From Mesostigma viride (lineage: Eukaryota > Streptophyta > Mesostigmatophyceae > Mesostigmatales > Mesostigmataceae): a DNA stretch of 64,000 nt. Shown here piece by piece: positions 22,632-33,200 of the stretch. Position 1 is the first letter of the stretch, and each line of letters opens with the position of its first letter. The position numbers and the translations under genes were made by a program. A model generated the notes under the pieces. It ran no database searches, was not told the DNA's origin, and saw only the letters and a program-made list of their open reading frames with translations. The DNA is taken from positions 11,678,553-11,742,552 of the forward strand of contig RPFO01000213.1 of NCBI GenBank assembly GCA_009746045.1. Direction: 5' to 3'.

Positions 22632-23933
22632 CCAGGTTGTAAAATACGTGTGCGGGGTATAATACGTGGACTTAAAATACGCGTATTATACGTGGGGGGT
22701 ATAAAATACGCGGTGGTAAAATGCGCGACAGTTTTTGTGGTCCAATTGTCAGTCACCCAATTAGCACGCTCCTTGATGATGGTCATGCAGTTATTACAAC
22801 TGAAATTTGGTGTATATGCTTATTTATTAACATCTTCCATTTATGCCCTGCAATCCTATCTGATTATGATTTGTTAAATGCAGGGGGGAGCATGCTGCAA
22901 CGGGAATAGTAAGGATTCAATTAATTAAATGATTGTAAGGAAAGCCATCCACTATATAATGCATGAGAGGACATAAGACACAACTTCCGAGAAGGAGGGG
23001 TGACGTGCCCTCCTTTGTACTGGATCATGCCGGCCACCATCTGCTTGAAAGAGGCGCTCTCAGCCGCATTGAAGGCAATGCCGTTCTCGATAAAAAATTC
23101 GGCAGCCAGCAGCTGGACACCTTTCTCGTCGACGGGAACCAGCCATTTGGTGATGCTCAGCTGGCCTTTGCTGGGAACCGACGACAAGTCAGCCGGCGCA
23201 GCCCCTCCCATCTCCGCCATTGCCCTGTTCAAATTGTGCTGCTTCTTGGCGTCTGACTGCTGCGACTTGTTGTTATACATCCTGAGAAACTTGCTCCGGA
23301 TATTCGGTGGAATTTTGTCGCAGGGTAACATCCCTTCCCCTGCGATTCCGGCAAAGTGTGCACGGACTCGGAATACGCTGATTGCCCCCGCCCCGTATGA
23401 GAACTTCTTGTTGCAAAATGAGCAGAACTTATTCGACACAAACTGCGTTTTGTTACTAACAGCATCTGTGACTGCTTCTTTCTTCTCGAGAACGAAATCC
23501 CATTCAGGCCCTTTCTTCCTCATGGCTGCAAATCGAAAATGGCTGCACGCTGTCGCACAGTCGCACTGGCCTCGTCGTCGCTATATTGCATTACACCGTC
23601 AGTAGCACAGCTGGCATTTGCTGGCACACTGTTATTATGCGTTATGTACCTAGTCCTAGCTGTCTCCTACCGGCCAAACATTTTGCAAGGCTTGCGCTTT
23701 ATGAAAAGAACTGTACGCATCTACTTCTAGTAGTAAAAATCTCAAATGTGCAGTGAGCGCGCCGCGCCCAGAATCTGGGCACCGCGCCAGTGCCCGCTGC
23801 CCGCTGGTACCCCCGAAAAATTCAAAGTCCAAACCGCGTGGTCAGACGTAAAATACGCGTAAAATACGTCGAGGCCCATAATATGCTTTATCCCGCATTT
23901 TATCGCAAAAGTGCGGCGTACATAACAACCCGG
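22632..23933 (-). mobile_element. hAT-type element, copy 1 (1302 bp, 8-bp TSD)
   Basis: The ends are CCAGGTTGT... and ...ACAACCCGG, giving imperfect terminal inverted repeats. The 8-bp target GGTATACT is directly repeated at 22624-22631 and 23934-23941. The empty site is visible in the ORF1 copy at about 41385-41395. Subterminal regions carry several motifs of the AATACGCGTATT type, typical of transposase binding. The only ORF codes a BED-type zinc-finger protein; the DDE-type catalytic domain is absent. Confidence 0.85.
22921..23523 (-). CDS. BED zinc-finger protein, hAT N-terminal domain only (200 aa)
   Basis: ATG at 23523. A BED-like finger, FCSFCNKKFSYGAG followed by RVRAHFAGI, lies at about residues 31-58. 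Next comes the LPCDKIPPNIR block, and near residues 150-180 the hAT-type segment AEFFIENGIAFNAAESASFK with VTPPSRKL. The frame stops at 200 residues, before any RNase-H-like catalytic domain or C-terminal dimerisation region. It would bind element ends but could not cut. The second copy at 50601-51203 has the same length and about twelve amino-acid differences. A repressor or accessory role is only inference. Confidence 0.75.
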   Translation of the reverse strand: MRKKGPEWDFVLEKKEAVTDAVSNKTQFVSNKFCSFCNKKFSYGAGAISVFRVRAHFAGIAGEGMLPCDKIPPNIRSKFLRMYNNKSQQSDAKKQHNLNRAMAEMGGAAPADLSSVPSKGQLSITKWLVPVDEKGVQLLAAEFFIENGIAFNAAESASFKQMVAGMIQYKGGHVTPPSRKLCLMSSHALYSGWLSLQSFN

Positions 23934-24231
23934 GGTATACTGGAGGGGGGCGGTCATCCACGTTGACCACAAGCCCTGGCCAGCACCTCCTGCCACCTCA
24001 GTCTAGGGAATATATAACAGTAGTGTAGATAGTCAGGCTTTGCCTAGCATGTGGCCTACGCGCATGTGCGCCCATAACGGCCCCCATGGATGATGCCTTC
24101 GATCAGATTAGCCAAGCCATGCCTATAATGGGACCCCCCCCCATGGATGTTGCATTAAGAATCTAGCCATGCTATGCCTAGGCAGAAAGTCGCTCTCTGC
24201 TGAGAAGCCATGCCCTAGCTCTTGTATCTTG

Positions 24232-24700
24232 TAGCGCAGGCCAGAAATCGGGAGAATCCGGACCATGGTAGCTCGAGCCTGCCGTTATCTTGTCCGCGTG
24301 TTCGAGTCGTTCAGGATGATGAATATGAATGGTGATGGAAAGGTGTAGCCTTGTGCATTGAAATTATGGCTGGCTTACGTGTAGAGCGACTAGATGACCT
24401 AGACGGTGGGGCCGGAAACAGCTTGCTTGATCAGGGCGTGTGTTTGGAGCCTAACTGGCCGGGAGTGTCTAGTGGTGAGCACCATTGCTTCGATCCGAGC
24501 ACCATTGCAGCGCTTTTATACTTGATTGACAGTTCCCATTTATACGCCAAGCCATTTATATACTGTTTTGTAGATAGCTTGTAGATAGCTTAGACCGGTA
24601 GGGTTGCGTGTACCCACCCATCCATCCATCCATCGGGGTTAATGCTCCGTGACTCCCCAACGGTCCGAGCACGAGTTTAATTAATTAATTTATGTATTTA
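24232..24700 (-). mobile_element. Inverted 3' UTR fragment and LINE-C 3' end
   Basis: 24232-24510 is the reverse complement of the ORF1-only element's 3' UTR (stretches GAAATCGGGAGAATCCGG and GACCTAGACGGTGGGGCC on the plus strand). 24570-24700 resembles a LINE-C 3' end on the plus strand, with the TGCTCC...GGAGCA-type hairpin (one arm mutated) and an AATTAATTAATT tail running into TATTTATTTA repeats. Confidence 0.6.
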
Positions 24701-25345
24701 TTTATTTATATACTGGACCAGTTTCCAAATCTGGGCTGCCACATCATCTTACCTACAGCAGGGGCCAGGGAGCATGCTGCGTGGCTATGAACAAGGGCTA
24801 GCCATGACACTCCACATCCGAAAAACGTCCGAAAAATAATGTAGGCTGTGACTGGACTGACTCTTTCAACTATTATCAATTGAATTTAACCTTTTCACAA
24901 CATGCCTGGTAGCATCTGTCGTTCCCTGCTCCGCCTGGAGCAGGCCGCACACCGGTCCCTAACCACACGATTGCGTGCTGCATAACGCCCACGATTTTAG
25001 TACAACCCATGATACCTACACATGCCAAATCCTAAACGATGGTTCCCACTCTGTCCAGCCTACATAGTATAGGTTCCATGGACAGGACCCCATGCACTTG
25101 GCATCCACTCAGTCTCCCGGCCTACTAGAAGTACATGATTGGAATCCAAAATCCAACTGAATGGAATCCCACTTGGCCCGGGGTGGCCTCGGCGTACCAC
25201 CAGCACGATGGTCCACAAAACAGTACGTCCGCCAAGCCTAGGCAAAGAGCATTAACGCATCGCAAGGGTGACCCCAGGGGGGTGGGGTTACTTGATCTTC
25301 ACGATGACTTTGATTGAATACTTCGAAATGAATGATTAAATAAAA
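24701..25345. other. Intergenic, no gene seen
   Basis: Only short ORFs on either strand. The right half is the 3' flank of the minus-strand gene ending at 25346. Confidence 0.4.
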
Positions 25346-26516
25346 TCAGCGACGGCCTCGCGGATTGAGCGCCATGGATGCGGCATCCACGGCAGCCTGC
25401 AGCGTGGCGCTGCCAAACACGTGCTCCACCTTGGTGTGCATGTAGTCCTCGTACGCAAACTCCTGGAGCGTGCACGCGTCCACGCTGGGCTTGTGGCCCT
25501 GGGCGCCCGCGGACGCGCGCATGAGCGCGGGGGATAGGTTCCAGACTGGACACATTTGTGGGTGGGTACGGGGGGGCCACAGAAACCACAGGTCCAAGGA
25601 AGAAGGGAAATGCAGAAGAGGGCGGGGAAGAAGGGGGAAGGAAGAAGACAGTGGGGGAGGAGGAGGAGGAGGAGGAGGAGGAGGAGGAGGAGGAGGAGGA
25701 GGAGGAGGAGGAGGAGGAGGAGGAGGAGGAGGAGGAGGAGGAGGAGGAGGAGGAGGAGGAGGAGGAGGAGGAGGAGGAGGAGGAGGAGGAGGAGGAGGAG
25801 GAGGAGGAGGAGGAGGAGGAGGAGGAGGAGGAGGAGGAGGAGGAGGAGGAGGAGGAGGAGGAGGAGGAGGAGGAGGAGGGGGGGGACCACATTCTCACTT
25901 GTCAGGCTCCCCTGCCCAAAGATGGCTTCCATAAAGATGACGTGACCATACACGATGCAAGCCATGTGGATGCAAGATACGCAGTTGAACCTAGAACTGA
26001 CCAAATCCGACCTCTCGATCCTGGCAGACGCCTGCATGAAGCACGCCGATGACTGGATTGCCTTTGACAATCGCCATCCCATTTATGACCATTAAGCCTA
26101 GTCCGTGGATAAGTAGACTGAGAATGTCTGGTTTCAAGCTCAGCTGAATTCGATGAATCCCCACACAGCTTTTCGTCCTGTGGACCGGCATGGCATAGCT
26201 GTTCTTACTGGGTGAATTGGCGATCAGGCTCCCCATACGCAAGTTAATTAGAGCGACCCCTCCCATTGTCGTGCTGTAGGCAACCCAAACAAGCCCATGC
26301 ATATAAACTGCTGCCAGAAGCCGACCAGGGGTCGGTGAAGTCGCAAAAGAACGTACCGCTGTAAAGTACTCCTTGCGGAGTGATGCGCAGGGAATGCAGA
26401 TCCCTTTGTGGAGGAGGAGATTGCTTTTCAGCTTCGTATAGGGTTGCTTTGCATCTGTTGATTTCGTGTACGAGTTTCTGGTACTGTGACTGCAACTCTT
26501 CGGCGGAGTCACCCAT
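25346..26516 (-). CDS. Two-exon gene of unknown function (119 aa)
   Basis: Exon 1 is 26516-26357: ATG, MGDSAEELQSQYQKLVHEIN, a short coiled-coil-like helix, then RITPQGVLYS, ending at the donor GTACGT. Exon 2 is 25545-25346, after an acceptor CCAG: NLSPALMRASAGAQGHKPSV, then LQEFAYEDYMHTKVEHVFGS and a terminal PRGRR. The phase-1 donor joins the phase-1 acceptor exactly. Amino-acid make-up, GC bias and clean splice sites support coding, but I do not recognise the family. The 811-bp intron holds a 220-bp (CCT)n tract as its polypyrimidine region. A middle exon cannot be ruled out. The gene is divergent from the FHA-parvulin gene, whose first exon is 775 bp away. Confidence 0.6.
25659..25880. 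repeat. (GGA)n/(TCC)n tract, about 73 copies
   Basis: An almost perfect trinucleotide array ending in a G run at 25878-25886. On the transcribed strand of the minus-strand gene it is pure pyrimidine and lies about 110-330 nt upstream of the exon-2 acceptor. The homopurine-homopyrimidine mirror symmetry allows triplex formation. All long poly-Ser, poly-Leu, poly-Glu, poly-Gly and poly-Arg ORFs here are artefacts. Confidence 0.9.
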
Positions 26517-27291
26517 GTTGGCAGACCGTTATTTCTCGCAATTGCTCACGTGCTGCTCATGGGGTGCTTCCAAACCCTGCGGTGCGTATCAACTTTGTTC
26601 AAGCCTGCAGCCGAGAGGCAATATTGAGATTACTCTCGAGTTATCGGGTTTCCACGGACAGAATTATCTGCCTATGTTAAATACCGTGACAATTTCTTGT
26701 TCCTGACTTCCCGAGGTTGAGATTAATTAATTTCGTTTCCCCCCAGTTCCACGATGGCACGATGGCACGATCAGACATCAGACCGAATCTGCTGGCGTGG
26801 CTTCTGCAGTTCTACGGCACACCCGGTCGGACAATAAACATATGTATTTATAGGACGTAACCTGGATGTTATTTTCGGGGAAATGGGTATATTTTTATTA
26901 GCCAATTATGGACCTGGATGTTATCGATGAACCCTGTCCTATAATCAACAGTACAAGTTGCAAGGGCTAGCGGCTGTTCCGTATCTAGGTAGCTGAGGGC
27001 AGACTTCGTCAACTGATTCTAGCATCCATGGTTACCTGCGCCACGTCACCACTCACCAAACCCTTCGTGTGGCACTGTGTATCATGAAATCATGGCAGCA
27101 TATATGGCAGCCATGCATTACACTTTAATTACACACTGCGAGCATTGAGCAAACGTTCGTTCGCTACTTTGCAATTGGATCAAACTAGTTTGCTCTGGTA
27201 CTGTATGGTTTCCATCTGAGTGCTGTGCACTTCTGAAACGAACGTCCTGACATTTTTAGCGGAATTGCCGTTGTTAGGCGCAGTAAGCACA
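26517..27291. promoter_or_regulatory. Divergent intergenic region (candidate bidirectional promoter)
   Basis: 775 bp separate the start codon of the minus-strand 119-aa gene from that of the plus-strand FHA-parvulin gene. Both 5' UTRs and promoters must lie here if the models are right. A tandem GCACGATG occurs at 26756-26775. No TATA box or known factor site is claimed. Confidence 0.4.
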
Positions 27292-30200
27292 ATGCAGAGT
27301 TTAAGGACGTGGGTTCAGGACTTCAGGTAAAACCTCGACCTTGAAGAGTGGCTTTTATAGCACTGTATCTTTTCTTCCGCTGATGGATGAAACGAAAGGG
27401 ACACATCGACCTCAACCACAGGCGTATACCTCGCCGAGATGGTGAGCAGAGTTTTTGCATGGCTTCTTTCTGGTAAACCCAATTCTTATACTCTTGGCTG
27501 TTTTTGTGGGAAATCATCGCATTGAGTTACATTTTGAAGCAATTAATGCGGTTCAATCGTCCCTTAATTTGGCTGCTGCATTGAAAACTTCAGGGAGTCC
27601 GCACCGTGTTTTTCGACGTACCTTGAGGTAAGCTTGTGCCTCTTAGCCTTTGTTGTCCAAATTCGAGCCATTTCTGCGTATGCTGCACTCCCAACATGAT
27701 TTGCCAGGGTTACAAATGCATCGGTAGGTATCTTTCTCGACAACCAGCCTACGATGTTGTTTTCAAACGTGCATGGATTAGCACACTCGGCATCTCCTGT
27801 TGTGCACCTACAGTATCCCTCCTATCCTGCTGCCTTCTCAGTCCTTCTGCCAGGTGACAATTTGATATTTTACTGACGTGCCTGCTGCGTATCACCACTT
27901 GATGCCTTGTTTAGTCTCAGGAAGGTTGCTAACGATTCAAATTTGTGAACTGTTTACACATTGTTGAAATGCGGGCGATTGTTTTCTTTCCTGGCACCAC
28001 CAGGTCTACGAAGAACGCAAGCTGGTCGCAACTATAAGGATTGATACCAGATCCCATTTTCTGGTTGGAAGGTATGGGGCCTCGTCTGGCCTTGCGATGT
28101 TCCTGACCTCTGGTTGTCCTCTCTGGTTTTTCCTAGAACCTTCGCAAGGCGCAATTGCTGCGTGCTGCGTATTGTTTATCTGCCAACTATGAAATCCGAC
28201 CTTTTCTGAGGAGTTATTGCTCTCGCAAGACCTATTCTTTTCCTTTTTGCACTCATACGCCTTCTCTGCCGCCGCTTTAAGTTGATTTTGCCTCCTTCCC
28301 CACACTGCTGCGTTGCCTTGCTTCCGCTGGCTTGCACTGCCTTGCGGTCAACCAATGCACATGAGTCACTACTATCATGCCGTGTAGTATCCAACATTTG
28401 ATTTGACACACGCATGAATTCGGTATGCCTAGCCTCCTGCTCCCTTTTCCAATCACCCTCAAACGACCTCATTTTATTACTTCCCATGACCCTCATATGA
28501 CAATCCAACCATGCCTGGCTGGCACCTGGCAGGAACGCGCACGACTGTGACATCGTCTTTGAGCCCCACTCCAAGGTGTCGAGGACGGTGCGTCCATGCC
28601 CTTGACAGTTACCCGTAAGGTGTCCTAGCATAGCAGGTATTCCAATGTCCAGTATGGTGCATCCGTGACTGTTGCTTCAACAATGGTTGGGCTCCCGTTT
28701 CCTAGACTCTTTATGAAGGGTACGGCTTGGGAGGGAACTAGTGAAAGAATGACATTACTAAACGCCGTTGAGCAACAATGGTTTTGCGACGTTGAAGGAA
28801 AAGCGACGCTAATTTCTCTGCTGGTGTGCTTTCAGCTTGACAATTAAGTCAAGAGAGAGTAGGCTGAAGCATGTGCCTGCACAGACCGCAGCACTGCGGA
28901 AGAAAAAGACTTTGACGGGCTTAATTTTGGCAGCATTACTACACGCGCTTTAGCAATGTGGTAATCAAGGTGCTGCGGAATCTGGTGGGTTGATAGCCAC
29001 AGGTCTCACCGTTGCCTTCATAGAACCTCCTTGTGGCAGTCGATAGGTATCCACAAGCAAGGGATTGCATAGCACATCATGGAAAGGGAGCTAGCTAGCT
29101 GGCGGGCGGGCGGGCGGGTGTGCGGGCCAGCAGGCGGGCGGGCGGGAGGGCTGCTTAGTGCAAACGTATACAATGCGTGGCATTCCGAGGTATGTCCTGT
29201 ATGATGCTGCTTCATGTTAAGATGCAAAAGTTCTTTTGTTATGTCCTCCCTGCCTACCTGCCATGTTCGCTTCACGACGTTGTTCTGGAATCCACAAACG
29301 GAGATGGTATACGTAAATTCTACTAGTTATTCGTATACTATCGCCATATCATAATGTTGGGTATCCGTTGATTGAGAAGCGCGAGGTAAGGGAATCAGCG
29401 GCATGTGACAATTGTCATGTTGCATTAACCGAATTCCTGCCTCGGAATGGCCCTTTTCCTGTAGGGACAAGGGTCCTAGGTGCATTCATTTAAGTTCCTT
29501 CAGAGAGTGCTTCAAGCGGTTGGTTGGGGGGAAGAAAGATCCAGGCTGCACGTATAGGGTCGAGTTGGAAGAATAGGGCAATAACCCGTTTGGAAGAACA
29601 GGGTAATACCCCGTTTGGAAGAATAGGGCAATAACCCGTTTGGAAGAATAGGGCAATAACCCGTTTGGAAGAATAGGGCAATAACCCGTTTGGAAGAATA
29701 GGGCAATAACCTGTTTGGAAGAATAGGGCAATAACACGTTTGGAAGAACAGGGTAATAACCAGTTTGGAAGAATAGGGCAATAACCAGTTTGGAAGAATA
29801 GGGCTATAACCCTTTTGGAAGAATAGGGCAATGACCCGTTTGGAAGAATAGGGCAATAACCTGTTGGCATTAGGAGATGATGTCGTTGAGGTTAACATTT
29901 TCCCTATCATTCTTGATCCTTTTCTAACACGGGTTCATTGCCTTTTAAATTCGTGCCTTCTGGACAGGCCGTGGCATACTGGCCGTCTTACCGGCCGCAA
30001 TCTTCTCTAAGCGCCGAACTGTAAAGCCCCAAGCCCTCATTGCTTACCTCGCTGCCATGCTCTCCTCTTCCTGTTGCTTTTTTCCCCCTTCCCCCCCTGT
30101 GTGCGGTCCTCAGCATGCGGCCATCGTCCACCACACGAACGGAGAGGTCTACGTGATAGACCTCAAATCTGGTAATCCCCTCCTCCCTTTCCCTCGCCCC

Positions 30201-33200
30201 TTTCTCCTGCCATGCCATAATTGTTCTTTGCCAACGACTCTTGAGTCAAGTTTTGTCTCGATCACTGTAGCTTCTTCTGCTCGTGTGTGTACATCCCAGA
30301 GTTATATGAGCCCAGAACCCATGGATCATTTACAAGGGCTGAACAAGCAGGTGTTTTCAGCTCATCCCCTTCACATCATACGGCACTGGTGCTGCATATA
30401 CTAAAGTTTAATCTAATATTGATGTTTAATCTGAATTCTGTCACCTCATAACTTGTATACTGTAACATCCTTTCCGTGCGTTTCAATCTTCTCAGTCCTG
30501 CTTCCCTGGCTTTCTCCCCGTTCCCCTCCAAGTCTGCCCCTTGGTGTTGACACCCGCTTCTTTGTAGCTTTGCCTCCTCCTCACTAAAAGCGCAGACCTT
30601 CCCTTTGTTTTCTTGCAACCTGTACTTGCCTGTTGCAGGTAGCCCCGGTTACGTATGTCATCCTGAAGTCGGGGCATATATCTAGTTGGTGTCACCAGAT
30701 CTCATGAGTGGGTTGTAGCGTATGATGGCATAACGGCTGTTTATTTTCTGTTTCCCTTCCCGCCTGTGTCTGGTGTCTATCGCAGCGCCGTAGTACAGCA
30801 CTATTTCGGGGGGGGGTAAGCTTCATACGATGTTGCACTACTCATGACACTCGATGTTGCACTACTCATGTGCCTGCCTCACCACCCTGTCCTGTGGCAA
30901 TGCCATGTGCTCCCTCATACCCAAACTCGCTGCACCAGGCCACGGCACGTATCTCAACGGCGATCAAGTGCCCGCGAACAAGCCGACGAGGCTCGTAGGT
31001 AAGAGAAAATGGGAGCAAAGTGCTTGACCTCGTAATTCGCATGGGACTGGTGCCACCAGGCACTTCTGGACTAGTACCAGCAGGCACTGGTGTACTAGAG
31101 CCACTAGACACCAGTGTGGCTTCCTACCTAGAGACCTAGAGAGCTGGAACCTACTTGTAGAGGTGTGGGCGCTACCTACCTAGGGACCTAGAGAGCTGGA
31201 ACCTACTTGTAGAGGTGTGGGCGCTACCTACCTAGGGACCTAGAGAGCTGGAACCTACTTGTAGAGGTGTGGGCGCTACCTACCTAGGGACCTAGAGACC
31301 TGGAACTTACTTGTAGATGTGTGTGCGCTACTTACCTAGGGACCTAGAGACCTGCAACTTACTTGTATAGGAATCGCCACTTTCAAAGGGCGCGCAGGTC
31401 TCCACGAGAGGTGTAGGAGTTTATCACTGCACCAGGTAGTGCAGTAACTGCATGCCTATTAAAGCTGAAGGTTAAGAGGGATCGGCTAATGTGCCAAGCA
31501 AGTGTTTTCTGCAAGCGCGATCGAGGATGCATGTTGGCTAAATGCGCCAAGAAAGTGTTGGCTAAAGAGGGGCTGGCATGGAGACGTATGCTGACTGCCT
31601 ATGCGATCGGGCCACCTGGCAATCCGGCGCGCAGACGGCTACAAGCTCGAGTTTGCAAAGGACACGGGGATAACCTTCACCGTGCGTGTGCTGGCGGGAA
31701 AGATCCCTGGCAGCGAGCAGCCCAAGGGCACCCTGACGCTGCTGTTGAAGGAGCCTGTGATGGTGACTGCGCTGGGGAGGGACAGGGGAACCTCCCAGGG
31801 GGATGATGAGGGCGTGCCGGGCGCTGGTAGCCATGGCAGGAACGGTGACGGTGGAGCCGAGTCGCCGCAGGAGGGCGAGCGAGCCGCGAAACGGCGACAT
31901 GTGGCGGACTCGCGGGGCCACGGTCATGTAAGGCAATGCTGCTCAAATCGTACGAGAAGATTAGGGGCTTCGCAAGGCAGCCCCTGTGAAGGGGTTGGAT
32001 TCCCCTTGACTCTAGGGCTACTGCCTGCCGTCACGTGTGCTACTGTCCGAGTGTGAGGAGGGGGTATGACGACCGGTCCAAGTGTGAGGAGGGGGGACGC
32101 GCGAAATGGGGTAGAGAATATGGGCGAGTGGGGATGTGCCTGTGAATGGGGTACGAAAGGCAGGTGGATGTGCAAATGGGTAATTAGGTAAATCGGCAAA
32201 TGGGTTGGAATTTGCGGCAGACCGGGAGTAGTTGTGTGGAGTGTGTTCAGGGGCAGGTGCGAGGTGCTGAGTGTGCCCAAGGATGGGTTGGACATGTACC
32301 CAAGTAGAGGGTACCGGAGGATCAGGCAGGGATCCAACGGATCATGTTGTGCTGTATGGCTATGCAGGAGACTTATGCAGGAGAAAAACCTTCGTTGTTG
32401 ATTTTGTCGTTGGGGCCAAGTCTTTTTGGTATAGGGCGATGGCACACGTGTGGGGGGGGGAAGGGCGGGTAGAATACTTGGGTTCAAGAACGCTTGGTTT
32501 CGGGAACGCAGTGCAGGCTGAGATGAGTCGTGCAGAGCAGTGGTGCCATCTCATCTGGCATCTGTATATGTCTAGCCCGTCGACCTGTAGATTTCCTGCC
32601 CATCGACCCGCATGTATCCAGGCCCTGAGGTGGTTTATGTAACAGCGGGCTTGACATGGTCTGGATGTTCCAGATTTGGAGGCCTGCGCTGGTTGTCGCA
32701 TCGATAGAGTAACGGGGACTGCTCCGGTCCCGTTGTGGCAACGGCTGCTCTGCAGTCGTGGCAGCAGCTGCTCTGTAATTATGAGGGGGAAGTTGGGTGC
32801 TCTTCAGAGACAGGAACTGCTGTTCTATTGATATTGCAGCAGCTCCTCTATAGTAATGGGATCTGCTGCTCGACAGATAGGGAACTGCCGTTCTATTGAT
32901 ATTGCAGCAGCTCCTCTATAGTAATGGGATCTGCTGCTCGACAGATAGGGAACTGCCGTTCTATTGATATTGCAGCAGCTCCTCTATAGTAATGGGATCT
33001 GCTGCTCGACAGATAGGGAACTGCCGTTCTATTGATATTGCAGCAGCTCCTCTATAGTTATGGGATCTGCTGCTCGACAATTAGGGAACTGCCGTTCTAT
33101 TGATATTGCAGCAGCTCCTCTATAGTAATGGGATCTGCTGCTCGACAATTAGGGAACTGCCGTTCTATTGATATTGCAGCAGCTTCTCTATAGTAATGGG

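Larger units (their letters stand above)
20804..24231 (+). mobile_element. ORF1-only LINE element (copy 1), carrying a hAT insertion
   Basis: Order: heptamer array (20804-21210); 5' UTR (21211-21349, matching 42694-42815 on the other strand); ORF1 remnant from the ATG at 21350; hAT insertion at 22632-23933; last ORF1 bases (23934-24000); and a 3' UTR beginning TAGGGAATATATAACAGTAG. ORF1 ends straight into the 3' UTR, with no endonuclease or RT anywhere, as in copy 2 at 40.8-42.8 kb. It is a non-autonomous, HAL1-like layout, presumably moved by another LINE's ORF2. Confidence 0.7.

Noticed and set aside
25299-26082. Poly-Ser, poly-Leu, poly-Gly, poly-Glu and poly-Arg ORFs
   Set aside because: Translations of the (GGA)n tract, which I interpret as intron.
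25962-26096. Plus-strand ORF of about 45 codons (LTKSDLSILADACMKHADDW)
   Set aside because: Looks protein-like, but lies inside the minus-strand gene's intron with no upstream or downstream partner exon and opposite strand to the flanking exons. It could be an exon remnant; not enough support.
27714-27785. Candidate FHA exon reading GYKCIGRYLSRQPAYDVVF
   Set aside because: Resembles the FHA glycine-arginine motif, but exons at 28004-28071 and 28533-28587 supply that region in perfect phase and with better motifs.
28176-28631. Minus-strand ORF of 151 codons
   Set aside because: It overlaps exon 4 of the FHA-parvulin gene antisense. The plus-strand exon completes the FHA motifs in phase, so this is a shadow.
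29575-29870. CRISPR-like array of 25-bp repeats
   Set aside because: Units are contiguous with no unique spacers, in a eukaryotic intron; it is a minisatellite.
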